This document shows positions 1 through 11,185 of a stretch of 64,000 nucleotides of DNA, piece after piece. Source of the stretch: Tragulus kanchil (taxonomy: Eukaryota; Chordata; Mammalia; Artiodactyla; Tragulidae); contig JAIOJX010000004.1 in NCBI GenBank assembly GCA_022376925.1, forward strand, positions 6,758,001 to 6,822,000. Direction: 5' to 3'. Below the pieces are notes generated by a model. The model was not told where the DNA came from. It made no database searches and saw only the letters and a list, made by a program, of their open reading frames with translations. Made by a program: the position numbers and the translations under genes. Each line of letters begins with the position of its first letter. Position 1 is the first letter of the stretch.

Positions 1-850
1 GAGTGACAAAATGGTCAGAGGTCAGGTAGAAGTTTGGGGAAGGTGGATAATGGCTCATTTAGGCTTATCAGCAAGTAGGAAACTGAGTTAACCAGTAAAA
101 GTTGTAAGGTTGCTGGGTTAATGAAGGTCCACTTTAGACTAGTCAGCAGTCAGTCAACATACATTTGTTGAACTGGACATTGTTCTGGCCTCAGGATATG
201 GTACAGTGTGAGAGGAACACTCTCCTATTGAGGAACCTACTTGTTACTGATAGGATTGTGAGAGATGGAGGCTTCCTGGCTCCACAGGAGGACTTATTTT
301 TTTTCTTTAAAGCATGGATGTGTTACTAAACTACTCTTCCTATATGATGATTTTAACCAGTCATACCCAACTGTTGTATTATAGTCATAGAAAGAATAAT
401 GTTTTATAAATGAAGGTAGAGACTTGCTTGAAACATAAATAAATAAACAGAGAAAGTACAGATGAGAAGGGAATCTAGATTGGACCCCTGAAGAATTCCA
501 ACACTTAATTTCAAGATAGAAAATGAGCCTTACCTAGGAGCCTAAGAAATCCTCTAAGAAGTCAAGAAACAATCGTTCTTGCTTCTGTGAAAGGTGTATA
601 ATCATAATGGTGGGGAATGTGGATTGCACTCATCTGAGGAGTCAGAAGGAAGTAAGGAAATGAGGACTTAAGAATAGGCAGAAATTGTGGAAGTTATTTT
701 GATAAATTTGGCTGTGGAGGAGAAGAAGAGAGATGGGATTGAGACTAGATAGTAAATTTTGAGTTATGGGAATTATTACTATTTTTGATAGAAGAGGGTT
801 ATTTAAAAGCAAAAAGAATTCCTTTGAAAGACAGAGAAAAGTAGAAGAAA

Positions 851-916
851 GATGAAAGTTTTCTACTTGAAAAGATGAAGTTTTCTACTTGAAAGATGAA
901 GTTTTCTACTTGAAAA
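851..916. repeat. Short tandem repeat, three units of 21-23 bp
   Basis: Three consecutive units (851-873, 874-894, 895-916) share the core gatgaagttttctacttga and differ by one or two A residues. It looks like a small minisatellite; no function is evident. Confidence 0.85.
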
Positions 917-1099
917 GAGTAAAAGAACACTACATGTGTGTAAGGTTCATTAGCAGGTGGGAAAAGGGGCACACACCTCCAAAGTTGGGAAAATTAACAT
1001 TGACAAAGGGAAAAGGACAGCTCCTCTGTTGTGAGAAAAGGGAAGGTGGTTTCTAGATTTTGTTACAGAAAGTTTAGAGACTCTGGCCTTTGATAACTT

Positions 1100-1103
<4 letters not shown>

Positions 1104-1140
<37 letters not shown>
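1104..1140. repeat. (GT)n microsatellite, about 18 units
   Basis: An uninterrupted GT dinucleotide run. The complementary strand gives a His-Thr open frame that is only a by-product of the repeat. Confidence 0.97.
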
Positions 1141-1142
<2 letters not shown>

Positions 1143-1669
1143 GTATAAAGAAATGATTTCTACTGAAACTCATCAAAGAAGTGGCTGGAAGAGGGAGTTG
1201 AGTGACAAAATGGTCAGAGGTCAGGTAGAAGTTTGGGGAAGGTGGATAATGGCTCATTTAGGCTTATCAGCAAGTAGGAAACTGAGTTAACCAGTAAAAG
1301 TTGTAAGGTTGCTGGGTTAATGAAGGTCCACTTTAGACTAGTCAGCAGTCAGTCAACATACATTTGTTGAACTGGACATTGTTCTGGCCTCAGGATATGG
1401 TACAGTGTGAGAGGAACACTCTCCTATTGAGGAACCTACTTGTTACTGATAGGATTGTGAGAGATGGAGGCTTCCTGGCTCCACAGGAGGACTTATTTTT
1501 TTTCTTTAAAGCATGGATGTGTTACTAAACTACTCTTCCTATATGATGATTTTAACCAGTCATACCCAACTGTTGTATTATAGTCATAGAAAGAATAATG
1601 TTTTATAAATGAAGGTAGAGACTTGCTTGAAACATAAATAAATAAACAGAGAAACAATGGAGTTTGAGT

Positions 1670-3898
1670 ATCACTAATAATATTTTAAATAATTGATCAT
1701 AGAGACTAAAATAATAAGAGAAAAATGTAAAGGAGGAGTAATGAAGAATTCATGAACTGGTAGTTTTCTTGGGAATAGTCGAAGAAGCAAACTGGAAGAA
1801 TAGGGGATATGGTTTGAATGGGATCGATTAAGATGTGGTTTGGGGAATAGAATTATGACTAAAAGAAAAGTCTAGAGTATAGTGTAAGAAAGATTGTCTC
1901 AGATGGAGTGGAGGCCACCACTAGAGGTGAGATGGTCATGAAGCCAAATGGTCAGGATGTTGAATGGGTTTATACATATGGAGGTGAAGCACAAACATGA
2001 TGACGGGCTTCGTGGAGAGAGATGCTCTAAACCAGGTACCAGAGTCTTTGAGGAGTGAAAGATATGCCTGGCACATCAGTTCTAACAGCATTGAGTAAGG
2101 ATGAATGATGGTGTATGTAATTACTTGATTCTTAGCAGGGCTCTTGTGGCTTCTAAGAGTATCAGTCATTTGTAAGCATCTTATATGTTATCTGTTCTTC
2201 AGAATATTTCCATTATCATCCCATTTGCAGATAGGGAAGGTGATGCTCAGAGATTACTTTAGGCTACAGAATTAATAATTGGCAGAACAAAGATGAGGCC
2301 CAGGTATCTCTGGTAGGTATCCAGATTTTAGCTTTTAAGTTGAAGAAGAAGTAATTTTTGGTTTGCCATACTGAATCTTCATGGAGAGACAATCTGAGAA
2401 AAACACTTAAAGCCATCCACGAAAGTGAGCCCCAGATAAAGCAGATCAGGAGACACAGAAGCTCTTTCCACCTGCTGTAAGGCTTCTGACTAGCAGTCTG
2501 AGATGTGTTGGCCTCTGAGATGACTGAGTTATGGTCAAGCCTAGTGGGAGGAATCAGAAACTGGTGGTGCTCTGAAAGATTCTTGTCTGGCAGGCAGAAC
2601 TGGCTGGAAGAAGACAGCAGCAAGTTGAAGTGCTATCAGCCAATCAGTGTAGGGGTTCTGGTCCAGAACTAGTATGTTGTACCTAGTGTGAGAATGATGG
2701 GGCAGTCGTTGCTGCAGTTCAGGTAGAAAGGCAGCAAGAGGGAAACCAGGCATCACAGAGCAGATGTATGTTGCCAACGCTATGATCACTAATAATATTT
2801 TAAATAATTGATCATAGAGACTAAAATAATAAGAGAAAATGTAAAGGAGGAGTAATGAAGAATTCATGAACTGGTAGTTTTCTTGGGAATAGTCGAAGAA
2901 GCAAACTGGAAGAATAGGGGATATGGTTTGAATGGGATCGATTAAGATGTGGTTTGGGGAATAGAATTATGACTAAAAGAAAAGTCTAGAGTATAGTGTA
3001 AGAAAGATTGTCTCAGATGGAGTGGAGGCCACCACTAGAGGTGAGATGGTCATGAAGCCAAATGGTCAGGATGTTGAATGGGTTTATACATATGGAGGTG
3101 AAGCACAAACATGATGACGGGCTTCGTGGAGAGAGATGCTCTAAACCAGGTACCAGAGTCTTTGAGGAGTGAAAGATATGCCTGGCACATCAGTTCTAAC
3201 AGCATTGAGTAAGGATGAATGATGGTGTATGTAATTACTTGATTCTTAGCAGGGCTCTTGTGGCTTCTAAGAGTATCAGTCATTTGTAAGCATCTTATAT
3301 GTTATCTGTTCTTCAGAATATTTCCATTATCATCCCATTTGCAGATAGGGAAGGTGATGCTCAGAGATTACTTTAGGCTACAGAATTAATAATTGGCAGA
3401 ACAAAGATGAGGCCCAGGTATCTCTGGTAGGTATCCAGATTTTAGCTTTTAAGTTGAAGAAGAAGTAATTTTTGGTTTGCCATACTGAATCTTCATGGAG
3501 AGACAATCTGAGAAAAACACTTAAAGCCATCCACGAAAGTGAGCCCCAGATAAAGCAGATCAGGAGACACAGAAGCTCTTTCCACCTGCTGTAAGGCTTC
3601 TGACTAGCAGTCTGAGATGTGTTGGCCTCTGAGATGACTGAGTTATGGTCAAGCCTAGTGGGAGGAATCAGAAACTGGTGGTGCTCTGAAAGATTCTTGT
3701 CTGGCAGGCAGAACTGGCTGGAAGAAGACAGCAGCAAGTTGAAGTGCTATCAGCCAATCAGTGTAGGGGTTCTGGTCCAGAACTAGTATGTTGTACCTAG
3801 TGTGAGAATGATGGGGCAGTCGTTGCTGCAGTTCAGGTAGAAAGGCAGCAAGAGGGAAACCAGGCATCACAGAGCTGTTGTTTGTTGCCAAGGCTCTG
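1670..3898. repeat. Tandem duplication B (period 1,114-1,115 bp)
   Basis: 1670-2784 recurs at 2785-3898. The copies are nearly identical, with a one-base difference in an A run near the start. The end of copy 1 (about 2763-2784) matches the end of copy 2 only roughly, as if it were an uncorrected read end. The unit is intergenic and contains a MIR-like segment. Confidence 0.93.
2212..2305 (-). mobile_element. MIR-like SINE fragment
   Basis: The run from 'cccatttgcagatagg' through 'tgctcagagatta' to 'aaagatgaggcccaggt' follows the reverse complement of the MIR consensus (bases around the 'cagatgaggaaactgag' segment). It is strongly diverged. A second copy lies about 1,114 bp downstream because of duplication B. 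Confidence 0.5.
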
Positions 3899-5837
3899 AT
3901 TATCTTAAACTAATGGCTAATTTACATCCCCATCCTAGAGGTGCTACAGCATTGGGCAAATTACCCAGAGGAGTCAGGAATAGAGAGACTAGACATTATT
4001 CATTGGGACAGTCACAAAAAGGCATAATAGCAATGCCAGTAAGGGAAACCTGATGTCCATCTGTCTGTTCATTCATCTCTGCATCAGGTAAACACTGGCC
4101 AGTGCCTACCAAGTGCAAGGCCTTGTACTGCAGGAGGGGACAGAGAGATAAAGTAGATCATTGGGTTTCTCTGGTTGATGCCCCCTTCTGCACTCCCAGA
4201 AGACTTTCAGCTATTTGATTGCTTCTAACTTACTGCAAGTGAGGCAAAGATAGACTTGGACCCTGCAGAAAAATAAAGCTCCATACTCCATCAAGTGAGT
4301 TTCTGTATACAGGCACATTTAAAATATCAGTGAGAAACAATACCTGGATGATCAAGATGCAATGTATAGTAGACTGCAGTGGGCAAGCCTGATGAGAATG
4401 CCACAAATGAGCAACAAAAATGTAGCATTCAATTCCACGGTCTTGCCATAAGAACTGCGTACAATCACTTTAGCTCTTTCAGGGAAATCCTTCTACCCTT
4501 TAGAAGTTCTACCCTTATTTATGCATGGCTCATTATACAGCAGCTGTCTTCATTACCATCTTGATTTTAACTGATGGGAAGCGTTGTCATGGTGATCTTG
4601 GAACATAGGCCTGAATACAGATCATCATGAACTTACCCCAAATTAGAGGCAGTGGATCGATAAGGAGTCATAAATCCTTTGCCTCTCTTCCTCATGTATG
4701 AGCTTTTTTAATGAAGGGATATGAGAATTACTGGAGAGGAACCCTTAGCAGCAAGTTGGGATGGACATGGATCCTCACACACCTGTTTCATGAAGATTTC
4801 CAGGTTAGCAAAGTCATAATCCAGTTCCGTTGCATAGATGTAGGTTGTACTTCAAGTGTCAAAAAGATGCACCACTGTTGGCAAATGGAACTAGAAGTGC
4901 ATTGAAGGCTTCCTATAAACACTTTACTGACTCTAAATAGCTCAGATTCACAGCTTATTGAGAATACTTATTAATAATTTGGGTGTTTGAATTAAGATCA
5001 AGGACCACTAGGGCTGAATAATCCTTAGATATAACCTAAGCTGAATTTTTGACTTACAGATGAGGGAACAAGGCCTAGAGATGCAACGAACCCATTTAAG
5101 GTACCTAGTAACCAAGAGGCAGGTCGATTAATTTAGAATGGGATGATTTTTTCTCTCTCTGTTTCTGATATGCTCTTCCACTAAAGTCATCTTTAAATAA
5201 AGGCTTTCAGGGAACAAGTGTTTTCTTCTTTGATGGAAAGAAAGCTGATAGGAATAAAAATAAACCCAGAGATCTCTCTCAATATTAAGATTGATTTAGG
5301 CATGTAAAGTCACTGACCTGAACCTCCTAATAGAGCCTGACTCACTCGGAAGTTATTACTAATGGACCTGAAATCTTGAGGAGAGGAGCAGTATCATTGT
5401 TCGAAGCAGGCTTCTCAAGACATGTCCCAGTCAAGCTGACAGCAAGACCTCTTTATCTCTGGTTTCTTAGTCTCCAAACCCATTAGCCTAAGCATCCTTT
5501 GATATATTTCTGTTGTTCCTTCTAGAGCTCCATTGATGACTGTGACAAGTGCGGGTGACTTCACTTCATAGGATCAGAGTATTACTGTGACACTTAGCTA
5601 TAATTTAAATCATGTAGGTCTCCTGGAGACCTTGGTGAATCATGGTAGAAATATATATCCCTTTTGTTAATATTAAAGGTGATTTGGGACTTGGTATTGC
5701 CTTTTTACCATGGTCAAAGGCTAATGATCTTAAGAGCTTTCTGCCTGAGAAGAGACATAAACATGATTAAATTAACTGAGATTTGGGTTAGACACCCAGG
5801 GTCTTAGAAACAAATGCTGGCTTTCTGTTGATGGAGA
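3899..5837. other. Gene-free intergenic stretch
   Basis: No ORF here resembles a known protein; the longest frames are about 60 codons. A MIR-like piece on the - strand is visible at about 5045-5135, around 'cagatgagggaacaaggc'. The rest is unassigned sequence of ordinary base composition. Confidence 0.6.
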
Positions 5838-6145
5838 TTTTTTTTTATCTTTTGCGGGGTGGGGTGGGGAGGGAGGGGGATGGGCGGGCCACTTCTATTG
5901 GTCTTTCATTTCTCTATCTTCATCTGTCTTTTTTCTTCGGCTCCTGTGGGTCTCCCATCTCGGTGGCCTCTGTCGTCGCAGAGCGCCGGCTCTGGGCGCA
6001 TGCGCGCCAGAGCTCCGGCTCGGTAATTGGACACATCAGTTCAGCCGCTCCACGGCACGTGGGATCTTCCCAGGCCAGGGATTGAACCGGCACCCCTTGC
6101 ACTGCAAGGCGGTGTCCTTACCCACCGTACCACCAGGGGAAGCCC
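5838..6145 (-). mobile_element. CHR-type tRNA-derived SINE
   Basis: This is the reverse complement of the element at 55825-56170. The tRNA-like head lies at the right end, with the B-box-like sequence on the complementary strand near 6080-6095, and the A-rich tail appears as a T run at the left end. A 7-base direct repeat (tggagat) flanks it at about 5832-5838 and 6146-6152, consistent with L1-type target-site duplication. It is rich in CpG and little diverged, so it is relatively young. The family name rests on general resemblance to cetartiodactyl CHR SINEs. Confidence 0.8.
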
Positions 6146-6499
6146 TGGAGATGTTTCAACCTCACTCATCCTCGGTTTCCTCATATGTGAATCAGGCTCA
6201 TGACTGAATATCCTGTCAGGATTGCTGTGAGGAAACGATGAGAAAATGTAAAAGAACTAGATTAGGGGTTATCACCATCTCCACCCTTACTCAGCACCCT
6301 CTGTGTACTGGGGCTGTGTGGATAAAGACACAAGAGGCCTCTTTACTCTTGGGAGCCATTTGGCTCAGATTGCTTCTTCAAAAGGATTCCATATCCATCA
6401 GTTCACCTAATGTTGTCACTCATGGTAAGAGGTGAAGACAGAGGAGAAAATGGATGTGTTCATCACCATGTCGAGTTGGGATTCCAGAGTTTTAGTCCT

Positions 6500-6920
6500 G
6501 GCTGAGTTTTATTTGTTTATTTATTTGAAATCAATATATTTGTTTTCAAATTAATTTCTGTTAGCATATAGTTGCTTTACAATGTTACATTAGTTTCTAC
6601 TGTATAGCAAAGTGAATCAGCTGTATATGTATATATACATGTATCTCCTCTTTGTCACCACGGAGCACTGAGTACAGTTCCCTGTGTGATACAGTAGGTT
6701 CTCATTAGTTACCTATTTTATACATAGTATCAATAGTATGTGTGCATCAGTCTCCATCTCCCGATTTACTGCAGGCCCCTCTTTTCCCCTTGGTATCCAT
6801 ACATTTGTTTTCTGCACCCAAGTTCTCTATTTCTGCTTTGTTAATAAGATCAACTCTACCTTTTTCCTAAATTCCATTCCACATATGTGTTAAGATACAA
6901 TATTTTTTTCTGACTGCAGT
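6500..6920 (-). mobile_element. L1 3' end fragment
   Basis: The stretch with 'tagcaaagtgaatcagctg', 'acagttccctgtgtgatac' and 'acagtaggttctcattag' is the reverse complement of the typical artiodactyl L1 3' region. It is truncated and clearly older than the two full-length L1s in this window. Part of it is repeated at 7684-8010 by duplication C. Confidence 0.8.
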
Positions 6921-8744
6921 TTAATGTAGCCCATCTGATCTTGAAGTCACCTTTAGAAACTGCGAAACTAATCCTGTTTTTCCCCAACTTGAAATCCTCC
7001 ATTAGCTTCCTGTTGCTGTTAGAATAAATCCCAATACCATCAACTTTTTCTGCAGTATCTCACCCCATTTGGCCTGTCCCCACTTCTTCATCTTTCTCCT
7101 TTCTCACTCCTACTCAATGCATTTCAGCAACAGAAGACTTCTTTTAGTTCTTCCAAACTGCCTCCTTTTCCTGCCTCTGGGACTTCACCTAGCTACTTCA
7201 GACTCTAATGTTCTTCCTCCTGGAAACTTATAAAAGTGCCTCTTTCTCCTACTTTAGTTCTCAACTTGAATGTCTCTTGCTAAGAGATTTTTTCCTTGAA
7301 TACTTTTCCTAAAAGCAAATGTGCCATGCTATTTTCTGTTCCACTCTTTTATTTCTTATTTTTGAGGCAATCTCAGTTTGTATTTCTTTGGTAATAATCA
7401 CTTTCTTCTATTGTGTTTACTAGCTTTACATTCTTTGGTCTATCTAATCCTTTGAAATGTAAGCTTCATGGAAGTTGGAACTGTATTCCACTTGTGGCTG
7501 TGTTTCCACCATCTGGCATAATGACTGGCACCTAGTAAGCAGTCAGTAAAATTTGCTACATAACCAATGTATATCAGTGAATAAATTAATATGTTTAGAT
7601 AAAACTCTGAGATTTAGGTTCATTATACACGAACATATGCTCTAATAGAAAAAAAAAAACCCCCTCTTCATTTTTATTTTACCATTAGTTTCTACTGTAT
7701 AGCAAAGTGAATCAGCTGTATATGTATATATACATGTATCTCCTCTTTGTCACCACGGAGCACTGAGTACAGTTCCCTGTGTGATACAGTAGGTTCTCAT
7801 TAGTTACCTATTTTATACATAGTATCAATAGTATGTGTGCATCAGTCTCCATCTCCCGATTTACTGCAGGCCCCTCTTTTCCCCTTGGTATCCATACATT
7901 TGTTTTCTGCACCCAAGTTCTCTATTTCTGCTTTGTTAATAAGATCAACTCTACCTTTTTCCTAAATTCCATTCCACATATGTGTTAAGATACAATATTT
8001 TTTTCTGACTGCAGTTTAATGTAGCCCATCTGATCTTGAAGTCACCTTTAGAAACTGCGAAACTAATCCTGTTTTTCCCCAACTTGAAATCCTCCATTAG
8101 CTTCCTGTTGCTGTTAGAATAAATCCCAATACCATCAACTTTTTCTGCAGTATCTCACCCCATTTGGCCTGTCCCCACTTCTTCATCTTTCTCCTTTCTC
8201 ACTCCTACTCAATGCATTTCAGCAACAGAAGACTTCTTTTAGTTCTTCCAAACTGCCTCCTTTTCCTGCCTCTGGGACTTCACCTAGCTACTTCAGACTC
8301 TAATGTTCTTCCTCCTGGAAACTTATAAAAGTGCCTCTTTCTCCTACTTTAGTTCTCAACTTGAATGTCTCTTGCTAAGAGATTTTTTCCTTGAATACTT
8401 TTCCTAAAAGCAAATGTGCCATGCTATTTTCTGTTCCACTCTTTTATTTCTTATTTTTGAGGCAATCTCAGTTTGTATTTCTTTGGTAATAATCACCTTC
8501 TTCTATTGTGTTTACTAGCTTTACATTCTTTGGTCTATCTAATCCTTTGAAATGTAAGCTTCATGGAAGTTGGAACTGTATTCCACTTGTGGCTGTGTTT
8601 CCACCATCTGGCATAATGACTGGCACCTAGTAAGCAGTCAGTAAAATTTGCTACATAACCAATGTATATCAGTGAATAAATTAATATGTTTAGATAAAAC
8701 TCTGAGATTTAGGTTCATTATACACGAACATATGCTCTAATAGT
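6589..8744. repeat. Tandem duplication C (period 1,095 bp)
   Basis: 6589-7650 recurs at 7684-8744, almost without mismatch (one T/C difference near 7403/8497). Between the copies, 7651-7683 holds an A run and a degraded version of the left edge. The duplication starts inside an L1 fragment and contains a whole L2 fragment, so its ends ignore element boundaries. Confidence 0.93.
6925..7580 (+). mobile_element. L2 LINE 3' fragment
   Basis: The order of 'cctccattagcttcctgtt', 'aataaatcccaatacc', 'ttggcctgtccccac', 'tgtaagcttcatgg' and 'tggcacctagtaagcagtc' follows the 3' end of the ancient mammalian LINE L2. It is well diverged. A second copy lies at about 8020-8675 through duplication C. Confidence 0.75.
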
Positions 8745-8919
8745 ATTTCTCCTAATTATTCTCTCAACTACAAATATGAGAGGAGATGTACCTCTTCCCT
8801 CTGTGACTGCCACTTCCTAGTCTATATCAGGCCTACTTTGCACTTTCTGTTATATTTTCCTCTGCTTGATTGAACTATGTGTTCAGTTTTGCATACAGAA
8901 TTTACTAAAACAAATGTTA

Positions 8920-9035
8920 TAGTGAGGAGAACACAAGACTGGTAGTCTGAAAATCTGAATTCTAAACTTAGATAGGCTTCTAATTACAACATGATACTAG
9001 ATAAGCTAGGTGCCTATTTTGGCACTTCAGCTTCT
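8920..9035 (+). mobile_element. MIR-like SINE fragment
   Basis: The order 'acacaagactggtagtctg', 'aaatctgaattctaaac' and 'ataagctaggtgcc' resembles the MIR core (sense strand). Divergence is high, as expected for this old family. Confidence 0.5.
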
Positions 9036-9461
9036 CCCACATTTATACTGAGAAGATTGGGCCCGAAAGGGTTTAATACGTAGATTAATAGGCAGATTTG
9101 ATAAGGAGGCCAGCAGGTCCCAAGGAGGAGGAGGTGACAGACAAAAAGAAGAAGGAGAAGTATTTTTCTAACTTGAAATGTTTGTTATGATAAGATCAAC
9201 CCAAAACTAAGTTTATTGTTTTATGCTGATGTTGTGGGCCTAGTAAGGCCTTTATACCAGAATGTCTCACCTAGCCCAGAGACTATCACCTGGCTAACTC
9301 ATGTTGTGGTTGTGGGGCTGCAAGGCTTTTACAACCTTAAGCTATTGTTTTAACAACTGACGGGAAATACAAATTGTCATGCTTAAACTGGCAAAGGGGG
9401 TACTCTTCTATCCCCCTTCCAGCGTCTATGCTGGAAGCTCTTCCCTATCCTTTCTCACTTT

Positions 9462-9467
9462 AATAAA
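9462..9467 (+). promoter_or_regulatory. LTR polyadenylation signal AATAAA
   Basis: AATAAA inside the LTR just upstream of the L1-A insertion point. The L1 target-site duplication starts at 9465, so the insertion lies directly behind the signal. A duplicate lies at about 10601-10606. Confidence 0.55.
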
Positions 9468-9478
9468 ATTTTCACTGC
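9465..9478. repeat. Left target-site duplication of L1-A
   Basis: aaaattttcactgc at 9465-9478 matches aaaatttcactgc at 22051-22063, directly after the L1-A poly(A). The only difference is one T. The start at AAAA with AT before it fits L1 endonuclease cleavage. This fixes the 5' end of L1-A at 9479 and shows that the LTR sequence continues on the far side. Confidence 0.8.
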
Positions 9479-9679
9479 GAACCCGCCCGCCGCGAGGAGC
9501 CGCCGGAACCCGCCCGCCGCGAGGAGCCGCCGGAACCCGCCCGCCGCGAGGAGCCGCCGGAACCCGCCCGCCGCGAGGAGCCGCCGGAACCCGCCCGCCG
9601 CGAGGAGCCGCCGGAACCCGCCCGCGCGAGCCGCGGAACCCGCCCGCGCGAGCCGCGGAACCCGCCCGCGCGAGCCGCG
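9479..9679 (+). repeat. GC-rich minisatellite at the 5' end of L1-A
   Basis: Five head-to-tail 27-bp units (9479-9613), each beginning gaacccgcccgccgcg, are followed by three 22-bp variants (9614-9679) beginning gaacccgcccgcgcg. All are CpG-dense. The array starts exactly at the 3' edge of the target-site duplication, so it is part of the inserted L1 and not of the flank. L1-B in this window has no such array. By analogy with monomer-type L1 promoters in rodents it could act as a promoter; that is inference. Confidence 0.85.
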
Positions 9680-10617
9680 GACGCCCGCGAGCCGCGGACG
9701 CCGCGAGCGCGGAGCCGCGGAGCGCGCGGAGCGCAGGCGGGAAGTTCAGCCACTCTAACTGGAGTGCTTGCTGAACTGAGAGAGGAAGTCGTCCACGGGC
9801 TGCTGACCAGGGACCAGGCGCGTGTTGGACGGGAAGGATCGCGTCTGCCCTTGGTACTTAGCCACATAACCGGCAGTGGTGGAGGAGCCCGCGCTCCCCT
9901 AGAGCTGCAGCAGCAGCGGAGGAAGCCGGGGAAAGAGCAGGGATTGGAGACGACAGGCGGGCGCACGGTAGAGCCGGGGCACCCCCTCCAACACGGGACT
10001 GCGTGTGCCGCGGCCTCCGCCCGACTGACCTGAATCAGCCCACCGTCCCGGCCAGCACCCAGTATGGCAGCAAAGCCCTCATTTTGCTGAACACAAAAAC
10101 AGAAACCACAGCAACCGGCACTGTAAGGGAAAGACCACGCCATCAAGACACCACCATCAAGAGCAGATTGGTTTCCAACAGGCATTTATACTGAGAAGAT
10201 GGGCCAAGGGTTTAATACGTAGATTAATAGGCAGATTTGATAAGGAGGCCAGCAGGTCCCAAGGAGGAGGAGGTGACAGACAAAAAGAAGAAGGAGAAGT
10301 ATTTTTCTAACTTGAAATGTTTGTTATGATAAGATCAACCCAAAACTAAGTTTATTGTTTTATGCTGATGTTGTGGGCCTAGTAAGGCCTTTATACCAGA
10401 ATGTCTCACCTAGCCCAGAGACTATCACCTGGCTAACTCATGTTGTGGTTGTGGGGCTGCAAGGCTTTTACAACCTTAAGCTATTGTTTTAACAACTGAC
10501 GGGAAATACAAATTGTCATGCTTAAACTGGCAAAGGGGGTACTCTTCTATCCCCCTTCCAGCGTCTATGCTGGAAGCTCTTCCCTATCCTTTCTCACTTT
10601 AATAAAATTTTCACTGC

Positions 10618-10791
10618 GAACCCGCCCGCCGCGAGGAGCCGCCGGAACCCGCCCGCCGCGAGGAGCCGCCGGAACCCGCCCGCCGCGAGGAGCCGCCGGA
10701 ACCCGCCCGCCGCGAGGAGCCGCCGGAACCCGCCCGCGCGAGCCGCGGAACCCGCCCGCGCGAGCCGCGGAACCCGCCCGCGCGAGCCGCG
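10618..10791 (+). repeat. Second copy of the L1-A minisatellite
   Basis: Four 27-bp units (10618-10725) and three 22-bp units (10726-10791) lie in copy 2 of duplication D. The unit number differs from copy 1 (four against five), and the GC-rich sequence after it also differs. That fits either allelic variation or sequencing and assembly error in a GC-rich repeat. Confidence 0.85.
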
Positions 10792-11185
10792 GAACGCCGC
10801 GCGCCGGGGAGCCGCGGGAGCCGCGAGCCGCGAGGCGCCGCGAGGCGCGCGCGAGAGCCGCGCGGGTAAGTTCAGCCACTCCAACTGGAGGGCTTGCTGA
10901 ATGGAGAGGAAGTCGTCCACGGGTTGCTGACCAGGGACTGGGCACGAGTTGGACGGGAAAGCTCGCGTCCGCCTTTGGTACTTAGAGACATAACCGGCAG
11001 TGGTGGAGGAGCCCGCGCTCCCCTAGAGCTGCAGCAGCAGCGGAGGAAGCCGGGGAAAGAGCAGGGATTGGAGACGACAGGCGGGCGCACGGTAGAGCCG
11101 GGGCACCCCCTCCAACACGGGACTGCGTGTGCCGCGGCCTCCGCCCGACTGACCTGAATCAGCCCACCGTCCCGGCCAGCACCCA

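Larger units (their letters stand above)
1..1654. repeat. Tandem duplication A (period 1,199 bp, cut by window start)
   Basis: Bases 1-455 recur at 1200-1654 with essentially no differences. As a head-to-tail duplication, copy 1 would end at 455 and copy 2 would run 456-1654. The sequence is otherwise unassigned purine-rich intergenic DNA with no convincing ORF. The next duplication (B) begins only about 15 bases after this one ends. Probably an assembly artefact. Confidence 0.9.
9049..9478 (+). mobile_element. Endogenous retroviral LTR, left part (split by L1-A)
   Basis: The sequence ends in a pyrimidine-rich stretch (ttccctatcctttctcac), an AATAAA signal and a short segment before the L1 junction, which is the layout of the end of U3 and R in a retroviral LTR. 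The remainder resumes at 22051 after L1-A. A TG occurs at 9049, but I could not find a matching terminal CA with flanking duplication, so the outer boundaries are uncertain. No gag, pol or env remnant is seen nearby, which suggests a solo LTR. Family not identified. A second copy at 10184-10617 comes from duplication D. Confidence 0.6.

Noticed and set aside
1063..1290. Opposite-strand open frames across the (GT)n repeat
   Set aside because: They encode only His-Thr or Val-Cys runs of the microsatellite; no coding support.
2264..2867. Pairs of identical - strand ORFs of 77-119 codons at 1936-2867 and 3050-3891
   Set aside because: Duplicated by the tandem repeat, cover a MIR-like remnant, and contain no recognisable domain.
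9479..9679. CRISPR-like array
   Set aside because: The units are directly adjacent without spacers and the context is a mammalian L1 5' UTR; it is a minisatellite.
10565..10945. Gly/Ser/Arg or Arg/Pro repeat protein genes in the GC-rich arrays (both strands)
   Set aside because: All six frames of a GC-rich 27-bp repeat stay open because 27 is a multiple of three; no start context or conservation argument.
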